Of a stretch of DNA of 7,277 nt, positions 1-5,106 are shown in pieces; position 1 is the first letter of the stretch; the number at the start of each line of letters is the position of its first letter. The DNA is taken from NCBI GenBank assembly GCA_913052515.1, contig CAJXFJ010000072.1, positions 1 through 7,277 on the forward strand, given 5' to 3'. A program made the translations under genes and the position numbers. This stretch comes from an uncultured Flavobacteriales bacterium (GTDB lineage Bacteria; Bacteroidota; Bacteroidia; Flavobacteriales; Vicingaceae). The notes beneath the pieces are model-generated. The model was not told where the DNA came from. It ran no database searches and was given only the letters and a program-made list of their open reading frames with translations.

Positions 1-1627
1 TTTCTCTACCAGGACCCGACGATAATCTTAGCTTTTCATCTAAATCCAATTCAAACCAGAAGGCAATAGCATGTAATCGTCCATCCTTTTTAATTATAAA
101 TGATAGTTCTTTTTGATTTGGATTTTCTGGCGCAGAAATTTTAGGAAGATTGTAAAAATCAAGATTAAATATGCCCATCTCTTCGGTAAGCCTTGTATGA
201 GGAGTAATTTCAAGCTGCTTACTAATGTACAAATCACTTCGTTGAAACCGACCAAAGCTTTTAAGCTTAAAACCCGAAATTTCCTTCAAAGGTAAAATAG
301 AATGAATGTGGTCCGATTCAATCAAAACGGCTTTTACTTCTGCCGATTTAGGTATGATTGTAGCATCAGGCTTTATCAAGTTTGCTTTTGCATGTCTTAA
401 AGTAGGAATAACGCCTTCCCCTAACAAACCAGAATCTAGAATCTCAGAAACTAAAACATCTGCTTTTTCATCAAGGTGCTTCCCAACTTCTAAACTATGT
501 GATTTTGAATTAAATACTTCTATTCTATCTTCATATTCATTTTCTCTGACTACGTCAATAGCAGCGTCTGCAATGTCTGATATATTCTCGCAGGTGTATA
601 CTTTTTTTGCACCTGCTCTAGCGCACATTAATGATAATAATCCACTTCCTGTACCAATGTCCAAAACAATATCTTCTTTACCTACTTTTCGTTTAATAAC
701 ATCATCGTAGGCTTGATTTCGCTTTAAATCACCCAACATTTCATAGTGCCAACCTTCAATTCTTCCGCTTCGCATTTTTTGCAAATTTTCTTTTGCAATT
801 TTATTATCAGGATAAAGCTTTTCTACCTTTTCATAAAAGTGCTCAGCCTCTTTAAATCGGTTTAAATCACGATAAGCATTGGCTACCAATATAAGTGCCT
901 CTTCTGATTCTGGATAGTCCTGAACTATCACTTTGTAGTGCTCTAAGGCCTCTTCAAATTGACCGAGCCTATGCTTGGCCATGCCTATTAGTTTATGAAC
1001 ATTATAATCCTTTGGCTGAAACTGAAGAGCGTCATTCAAATAAGTTACTGCTTCTTGGAAATGGTCCTCTTCTATTTCTAGATTGCCTAAATTGATGAGT
1101 GCTTGAACCAAATTTGGACGATGTTTTAAAGCGGCTTTCCACTTGGCTCTTGCCCTCACTTTTTCTCCTTTTTGGTAATAAATTACCCCTAAATTATAAT
1201 GTGCTTCAGATAGTTCGGGTTTAATTTCTATTGCTTGTTCAAAGGCAACAGCAGCAGCTTCTTCTTGACCCTCATGCATGTATATATTTCCTAAATAATA
1301 ATGTGGTTCCGCTAGGTTTGCATGATCCACTTTAATAGTAAGAAACAATTGCTTTGCTTGGGGTATTTTGTTTAAAAGTAGATAAGTCTGCCCCAAAAGA
1401 AGCTGTAAAGTAAACTGATTTGGAAAACGCTCAATGGCTGATTCAATTTCATTTAAAGCCTCTTCTCCTCGGTTTTGTTTAATGAGTGAATCAATTAAAT
1501 TAGCATAGAGATTTATATCTGCGTTTTCATCTGCTAATATATCTTTGTATGCTATTTCTGCCGCAGCAAACTTTCCATTTTGGTGTAATTCTAGTGCTTT
1601 TTGTAAACGACTATTTGTTTCTTGCAT
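1..1627 (-). CDS. TPR-repeat protein with C-terminal PRMT7/PRMT9-like SAM-dependent methyltransferase domain (partial, C-terminus off window)
   Basis: The open frame runs 542 codons from ATG at 1627 to the window edge with no stop. Residues about 6-276 form eight tandem 34-residue TPR units (for example EPHYYLGNIY and EAHYNLGVIY), a protein-binding scaffold. From about residue 290 a class I methyltransferase begins. It has a substrate-side helix HYEMLGDLKRN (294-304), SAM-binding motif I VLDIGTGSG (321-329), an acidic ribose-binding Glu347, and a PRMT double-E loop SEILDSGLLGEG with Glu395 and Glu404 nine residues apart, as in arginine methyltransferases. A later strand, HAIAFWFELDLD, resembles the PRMT beta-barrel; the THW-loop region would lie beyond the edge. 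The order and wording of these motifs recall eukaryotic PRMT7, and the N-terminal TPRs recall PRMT9. Protein arginine methylation is inferred; the substrate is unknown. A purine-rich AAAGGA lies just upstream of the ATG. Databases might label it only as a TPR protein or ribosomal protein L11 methyltransferase-like. Confidence 0.85.
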   Translation of the reverse strand, partial: MQETNSRLQKALELHQNGKFAAAEIAYKDILADENADINLYANLIDSLIKQNRGEEALNEIESAIERFPNQFTLQLLLGQTYLLLNKIPQAKQLFLTIKVDHANLAEPHYYLGNIYMHEGQEEAAAVAFEQAIEIKPELSEAHYNLGVIYYQKGEKVRARAKWKAALKHRPNLVQALINLGNLEIEEDHFQEAVTYLNDALQFQPKDYNVHKLIGMAKHRLGQFEEALEHYKVIVQDYPESEEALILVANAYRDLNRFKEAEHFYEKVEKLYPDNKIAKENLQKMRSGRIEGWHYEMLGDLKRNQAYDDVIKRKVGKEDIVLDIGTGSGLLSLMCARAGAKKVYTCENISDIADAAIDVVRENEYEDRIEVFNSKSHSLEVGKHLDEKADVLVSEILDSGLLGEGVIPTLRHAKANLIKPDATIIPKSAEVKAVLIESDHIHSILPLKEISGFKLKSFGRFQRSDLYISKQLEITPHTRLTEEMGIFNLDFYNLPKISAPENPNQKELSFIIKKDGRLHAIAFWFELDLDEKLRLSSGPGRE

Positions 1628-1684
1628 TTTCCTTTGATTTAGGCCTATGAAAATAAGAAAATATCAAACACAATTAAAAAACTT

Positions 1685-1698
1685 AACTGGATACAGTT
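1685..1698. repeat. small inverted repeat in the divergent intergenic region
   Basis: AACTG and CAGTT are separated by GATA, giving a perfect 5-bp inverted repeat that ends two bases before the candidate -33 element of the ypdA-like gene. The position would suit a regulator site or a weak hairpin, but five base pairs in AT-rich DNA can arise by chance. On the opposite strand the only promoter-like box for the TPR-methyltransferase gene is a 7-of-8 match (TGTGTTTG, complement of 1665-1672) without a clear -33 partner. Confidence 0.25.
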
Positions 1699-1700
1699 TA

Positions 1701-1733
1701 TTTGATTAAAGAAGGGCAAAGTCGTTACGTTTG
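1701..1733 (+). promoter_or_regulatory. Bacteroidota-type promoter for the bacillithiol reductase gene
   Basis: TTTG at 1701-1704 and TACGTTTG at 1726-1733 match the Bacteroidota sigma factor consensus (-33 TTTG, -7 TAnnTTTG), with 21 bases between them. Transcription would begin about six or seven bases past the -7 box, at roughly 1739-1741. That coincides with the ATG at 1740 and implies a leaderless or nearly leaderless mRNA. The match is seen in the sequence; promoter activity is inferred. Confidence 0.6.
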
Positions 1734-1739
1734 TATATC

Positions 1740-2708
1740 ATGAAAATATTTGATGTAATTATAATCGGTGGTGGTCCAATAGGGTTAGCCTGCGGTCTTG
1801 AGGCTAAGAAAAAAAAGTTGAACTATTTAATCTTAGAAAAAGGTCCTTTGGTGAATTCGCTTTACAACTATCCTGCAAACATGACTTTCTTCTCTACATC
1901 AGAGAAATTGGAGATTGATCAAATTCCATTTATAAGTAACAACGCAAAACCAACCAAGCAAGAGGCACTTGAATACTATCGCAGAATTGCTACTTCCAAC
2001 CAACTCAACATTCATTTATTCGAAAAAGTAAATCAAGTTGAAAAAAATGAAAATCACTTTCATATTGAGAGTTCAAAAAGTAGCTATTTGGCAAAAAATG
2101 TCATTCTTGCTACTGGCTTTTATGACATTCCAAATAAACTAAACATAGCTGGAGAAGAACTTCCAAAAGTCTCCCATTACTACAACGACCCTCACTATTA
2201 TGCTGGTATGAAAACGGTGGTTGTTGGCGCTAGTAATTCAGCGGTTGATGCGGCTTTAGAAATCTATAGAAAAGGAGGAGAAGTAAGCATGATTATTCGT
2301 GGTAGTCAAATTGGAGAACGCGTAAAATATTGGGTTAGGCCAGACATTATCAATCGAATTGAAGAAGGTAGCATTAATGCTTATTTCAATGCTGAGTTAA
2401 CTGAAATTAAAGATAAAGAAGTGCGATTTAAAACGACTGAAGGAGAAAAAACCTTGGCCAATGACTTTGTTTTAGCACTTACCGGTTATCAACCTAATCT
2501 AAAGTTCTTACAAAAAGTAGGAATCCATATCGCTGATGACGAATCACAAATTCCGCAGTATAACAAAGAAACCATGGAAACAAATGTTCAAGGCTTATAC
2601 TTGGCAGGAGTTATTTGTGGTGGTATGGAAACTCATAAATGGTTTATAGAGAACTCGAGAATACATGCGAATAAAATTGTAAACGACTTAATAAGTGAGT
2701 TTATTTAA
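1740..2708 (+). CDS. ypdA: YpdA/Bdr-family FAD- and NADPH-dependent bacillithiol disulfide reductase
   Basis: This 322-residue flavoprotein belongs to the YpdA family, which uses NADPH to reduce oxidised bacillithiol in the cytoplasm and so maintains the thiol redox buffer. Seen: N-terminal FAD-binding GGGPIG (10-15), the family signature NSLYNYP followed by MTFFSTSEKLEI, a glycine-rich NADPH site GASNSA (163-168), ATGFYD, and a C-terminal FAD segment around GLYLAGV (286-292). It lacks the CxxC of thioredoxin reductase, as YpdA proteins do, and its length is typical. In the Firmicutes enzymes position 14 (GGGPCG) is a reactive cysteine; here it is Ile14, with Cys18 and Cys293 as other candidates. 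The ATG at 1740 is preferred to an in-frame TTG at 1731 because it gives the normal family N-terminus and the -7 promoter box covers the TTG. The next gene starts 39 bases downstream. Confidence 0.87.
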   Translation: MKIFDVIIIGGGPIGLACGLEAKKKKLNYLILEKGPLVNSLYNYPANMTFFSTSEKLEIDQIPFISNNAKPTKQEALEYYRRIATSNQLNIHLFEKVNQVEKNENHFHIESSKSSYLAKNVILATGFYDIPNKLNIAGEELPKVSHYYNDPHYYAGMKTVVVGASNSAVDAALEIYRKGGEVSMIIRGSQIGERVKYWVRPDIINRIEEGSINAYFNAELTEIKDKEVRFKTTEGEKTLANDFVLALTGYQPNLKFLQKVGIHIADDESQIPQYNKETMETNVQGLYLAGVICGGMETHKWFIENSRIHANKIVNDLISEFI

Positions 2709-2715
2709 CATTTCG

Positions 2716-2723
2716 TTAGTTTG
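2716..2723 (+). promoter_or_regulatory. weak -7-like box before the ASST-family gene
   Basis: TTAGTTTG differs from the Bacteroidota -7 consensus TAnnTTTG at one base and lies 24 bases before the ATG at 2748. No convincing -33 element is visible at the right distance. The gene may therefore have its own weak promoter or simply be read through from the reductase gene 39 bases upstream. Confidence 0.25.
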
Positions 2724-2747
2724 CAAAAACGTAAATAATCAATACAC

Positions 2748-4376
2748 ATGAATAATCGAATAGTATTTATTTTCATTCTAATTATAACACTAAGTATTAT
2801 TGGGTGTAAAAAAGAAGAAATTACAGAAGTTACAGAGAGAATTGAGAATACAGTTGTTCAAAGAGTAGAGGCAGACTCTCTTCTAAGTCAACCAATAACT
2901 GTTAATTATAACCCAAGTGGAATAGCTCCTTTAACAGCTGAGTTAAAAATTAACACTCAGGTAAGTTCATCAATCTCAATTACTGTTTTGGGTAAAAACC
3001 CAATATCCAAAAGCTTTTATACAATGGCTAAAAGCCATACTATTCCAGTACTTGGACTTTACCCAGACACTCTAAATAAAGTTTTAGTAACCATAAATAC
3101 AGCCAACCAAGCTGGTCAACAAATCATAGAAATTCAAACTGACTCTGTTTCTGAGTATCTTCCCGAGGTTGTTATTACAAAAGCCAACAAGGCCTTAATG
3201 GAGCCAGGATTGAACTTTAATAACATTCTACTCACCGATGGAGCTAACTTTTGGTTCTATCCAATGGCCTATGATTACAATGGAGATATTCGATGGTACT
3301 TTGATTTCGAATCAAAAGGATTATACCAAGGTTTTAGATCTCCATTAGAACTAACGGATGAAGGTAATTTATTATTTGAAGCTGACGACAAGGTAGTTGA
3401 ATATGACATGATGGGAAATTTATTAAAATCTGTCCCACTACCTTCAGGGTTTTCTCATGCTCATCATGATGTAATCAAAATCCCAAATGGAAACTATGTA
3501 GTTGCAGTCAGCAAAGATGGATCTACAATTGACTATCAAGGATCTACGTACTCTACTGTTGAAGATTGCATGATTGAAATCAATGGCACAACAGGAGCTC
3601 TTGTAAGAGAATGGGATTTCAAAAACATTTTAGATATATATAGAGCAAATCTTGCGGGAACAATTACTGGAAATGTAGCAGACTGGTTTCATCAAAACGC
3701 TGTTGTTCAAGACCCTGCTGATGGAAATTATATTGTTTCTGGTAGAAACCAAGGTTTAATTAAAGTGAATCAAAATAATGAACTGCTTTGGGTAATGGCT
3801 CCTCATTTAGGGTGGGGAAATGCAGGAATAAATGGAAATGGTTACGCAATTGATTCCTTATTACTAACTGCATTAGACCAACAAGGGAGTCCACTTTCAC
3901 AAGCCATACAAGATGGCACTCAAAGTTCTCTATCATTTGAATGGCAATGGGGGCAACATGCACCTTTGGTACTTCCTAATGGAAACATTTTAGTTTTTGA
4001 CAATGGATTTAATCGATATTTTTCAAATACATCCAGCCCTTTTTCAAGAGCTGTTGAGTATGAAATAGATGAAACAAATATGACTGTTAAGCAAGTTTGG
4101 GCTTATGGTGAAAGTAGAGGCGCAGATTGCTTTTCTCCAATTATAAGTGATGTAGATTACTTACCTAATACAGGAAACATTCTCTTTTCACCAGGCATAA
4201 TGTTTGATCCGGTACAGCAAAATTCAAAAATTATTGAGGTTACCAGACCTGGTGGAAATGTTGTATTTGAAGGACAACTAAACTTTAAAAGCGTAAGAGG
4301 TGGCTCTCCAACACCTGTATTTGGTCAAATAGACATTACATACAGAACAGAAAGGATGAAACTATACCAAGATTAA
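2748..4376 (+). CDS. ASST-family (arylsulfate sulfotransferase) lipoprotein
   Basis: The 542-residue product begins with a lipoprotein signal: a hydrophobic stretch at residues 5-19 ending in the lipobox IIGC, with lipidation at Cys20. KKEE follows, resembling the charged export signal of Bacteroidota surface lipoproteins, so an outer-membrane, perhaps surface, location is inferred. Residues about 52-120 match the ASST N-terminal beta domain (YNPSGIAPLTA, HTIPVLGLYP). The remainder is a beta-propeller with ASST hallmarks: HAHHDV, DWFHQN (His315), GQHAPLVLPNGNILVFDNG (His404), FNR (Arg423), SRAVEYEID and SDVDYL. Known bacterial ASSTs transfer sulfate from one phenolic ester to another phenol. 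His315, His404 and Arg423 fit the E. coli active-site residues His252, His356 and Arg374, but the residue expected for the sulfohistidine, His436, is Met485; no His occurs after 404. Family assignment is firm; sulfotransferase activity is doubtful. It converges on the dioxygenase gene across a shared terminator. Confidence 0.82.
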   Translation: MNNRIVFIFILIITLSIIGCKKEEITEVTERIENTVVQRVEADSLLSQPITVNYNPSGIAPLTAELKINTQVSSSISITVLGKNPISKSFYTMAKSHTIPVLGLYPDTLNKVLVTINTANQAGQQIIEIQTDSVSEYLPEVVITKANKALMEPGLNFNNILLTDGANFWFYPMAYDYNGDIRWYFDFESKGLYQGFRSPLELTDEGNLLFEADDKVVEYDMMGNLLKSVPLPSGFSHAHHDVIKIPNGNYVVAVSKDGSTIDYQGSTYSTVEDCMIEINGTTGALVREWDFKNILDIYRANLAGTITGNVADWFHQNAVVQDPADGNYIVSGRNQGLIKVNQNNELLWVMAPHLGWGNAGINGNGYAIDSLLLTALDQQGSPLSQAIQDGTQSSLSFEWQWGQHAPLVLPNGNILVFDNGFNRYFSNTSSPFSRAVEYEIDETNMTVKQVWAYGESRGADCFSPIISDVDYLPNTGNILFSPGIMFDPVQQNSKIIEVTRPGGNVVFEGQLNFKSVRGGSPTPVFGQIDITYRTERMKLYQD

Positions 4377-4412
4377 AAAGAAAAAGAGCCGCTAAAGCGG
4401 CTCTTTTTCTTT
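4377..4412. terminator. bidirectional intrinsic terminator between convergent genes
   Basis: A perfect 16-bp inverted repeat (4377-4392 with 4397-4412) closes on a TAAA tetraloop. The inner part, GAGCCGC/GCGGCTC, is GC-rich and the outer part is A-rich on one side and T-rich on the other, so it provides a U-tract in either direction. It starts one base after the ASST-family stop codon and overlaps two bases of the dioxygenase stop codon, so it can end both convergent transcripts. Confidence 0.92.
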
Positions 4413-4953
4413 ATACCAACTCTCCTTTAAAGGAGTAATACTTCATTTTCTTCTTTTCAAATTCTTCAGAGTCTTCATTAAAAACCTGACATTCATCAAT
4501 GGGGTTCATGTATAAGTGTAAACTCATTGCTCTACCATTTGCTGTATTGGCCAAACTGTGAAAGCCCATATCGTCGTTCATGTAAGAAACTCCATCTTTT
4601 TCCAATTGTAACTCTCTCTCTACTTCAATTGTTTCATCATTTCCTTCAGCTTCTACATATCGCTGTTCGTCAAACTCCCCTTTTACTACATATACCCAAC
4701 ACTCTTGATTATTATGGCAATGTACTGGGGTTTCTTGGCCTTCTTCCCAACACAGCAAAATCAACTCAAAATCTTCTGTTCTTGCAATGCAATTTCTGGT
4801 ATACTTCTCTTGGCTAAAATGACTGTAAGGAATGTAATCTTCTAAAGGAATATCAAGTCTTTTCACCACTTTTTTGTACTCCTGTTCGTTCTTAATTTGT
4901 TTGAGTTCTTCCACCAATTGGTCGAGGCTAGAAATTGTTGATTTATCTGTCAT
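4411..4953 (-). CDS. cdo: cysteine dioxygenase (cupin, non-haem iron)
   Basis: The 180-residue cupin matches cysteine dioxygenase, which oxidises L-cysteine with O2 to cysteine sulfinate. Seen: YTRN with Arg53, equivalent to the mammalian substrate-binding Arg60; iron ligands His78, His80 (PVHCH) and His132 (GFHSL); and the SLHLY motif with Ser144, His146 and Tyr148, equivalent to the mammalian Ser153-His155-Tyr157 triad. Cys85 lies five residues after the second His, exactly where mammalian enzymes have Cys93, which forms a thioether with the Tyr; many bacterial enzymes have Gly there. The N-terminal 40 residues are a charged helical region, and overall length is close to the bacterial and mammalian range. 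The ATG at 4953 is the upstream start of the frame and gives a full N-terminus. It diverges from the decarboxylase gene across 153 bases, which fits one pathway: cysteine to sulfinate to hypotaurine. 3-Mercaptopropionate dioxygenase is less likely given YTRN and Cys85. Confidence 0.9.
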   Translation of the reverse strand: MTDKSTISSLDQLVEELKQIKNEQEYKKVVKRLDIPLEDYIPYSHFSQEKYTRNCIARTEDFELILLCWEEGQETPVHCHNNQECWVYVVKGEFDEQRYVEAEGNDETIEVERELQLEKDGVSYMNDDMGFHSLANTANGRAMSLHLYMNPIDECQVFNEDSEEFEKKKMKYYSFKGELV

Positions 4954-4971
4954 TTGGATTTTTTATTATTT

Positions 4972-4996
4972 GGCTAAAAACTCGACTATTTGAGCC
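4972..4996. repeat. imperfect inverted repeat A (GGCT...TTTGAGCC)
   Basis: GGCTAAAA on the left and TTTGAGCC on the right pair as GGCT/AGCC plus AAA/TTT with one A-G mismatch. The right half TTTGAGCCT-ATTT recurs 96 bases downstream in inverted repeat B. It lies just upstream of the dioxygenase start, in the probable leader of that gene. A shared regulator site or RNA structure is inferred. Confidence 0.35.
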
Positions 4997-5044
4997 TATT
5001 TTCGTCATTTTGGACTAGTTTTTTACTTATTTTGCAGTAAAATA

Positions 5045-5052
5045 CAAATTTA
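5045..5052 (-). promoter_or_regulatory. candidate -7 box for the cysteine dioxygenase gene
   Basis: Read on the minus strand this is TAAATTTG, a full match to TAnnTTTG. It would start transcription near 5039-5037 and leave a leader of about 85 bases that includes inverted repeat A. No good -33 TTTG is visible at about 20 bases, so support is modest. Confidence 0.35.
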
Positions 5053-5058
5053 ACGATA

Positions 5059-5087
5059 TTGAAACAAAGGCTCGAAAAATATGTTTT
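5059..5087 (+). promoter_or_regulatory. tentative promoter for the decarboxylase-symporter operon
   Basis: TTG at 5059-5061 lies 18 bases before TATGTTTT (5080-5087), a 7-of-8 match to the Bacteroidota -7 box TAnnTTTG. This would give a leader of about 12 bases. The -7-like box sits in the loop and right arm of inverted repeat B, so a protein bound there could block or control initiation. An alternative 7-of-8 box is TTATTTTG at 5027-5034. Confidence 0.27.
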
Positions 5088-5094
5088 GAGCCTT
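5067..5094. repeat. inverted repeat B (AAGGCTC...GAGCCTT) before the decarboxylase gene
   Basis: AAGGCTC-G-AAAA (5067-5078) pairs with TTTTGAGCCTT (5084-5094), giving 11 base pairs with a single bulged G and a five-base loop ATATG. No T-tract follows, so it does not look like a terminator. It ends 12 bases before the decarboxylase ATG and shares TTTGAGCCT and GGCT half-sites with inverted repeat A. An operator or leader hairpin is inferred. Confidence 0.5.
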
Positions 5095-5106
5095 ATTTAT
5101 AACTAG

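Noticed and set aside
306..710. 134-codon plus-strand open frame, and others at 113-295 and 895-1095
   Set aside because: They lie antisense within the TPR-methyltransferase gene, whose translation shows clear TPR and PRMT motifs; the antisense products resemble nothing.
1640..1647. TAGGCCTA palindrome upstream of the TPR-methyltransferase gene
   Set aside because: Eight bases with no extension or second copy; chance occurrence is likely.
1731..1739. TTG start three codons upstream for the bacillithiol reductase
   Set aside because: The first T's belong to the -7 promoter box, and the ATG at 1740 gives the usual family N-terminus just before the FAD motif.
1740..2708. Thioredoxin reductase as the identity of the flavoprotein
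   Set aside because: No CxxC redox motif is present, and the NSLYNYP...MTFFSTSEKLEI signature is that of YpdA.
3760..3963. 67-codon minus-strand open frame within the ASST-family gene
   Set aside because: It is antisense to conserved propeller motifs and lacks protein-like features.
4527..4817. Plus-strand open frame within the dioxygenase gene
   Set aside because: It is antisense to a strongly supported cysteine dioxygenase and has no recognisable features.
5067..5094. Inverted repeat B as an intrinsic terminator
   Set aside because: No T-tract follows on the plus strand, no gene ends there, and it lies immediately before a start codon.
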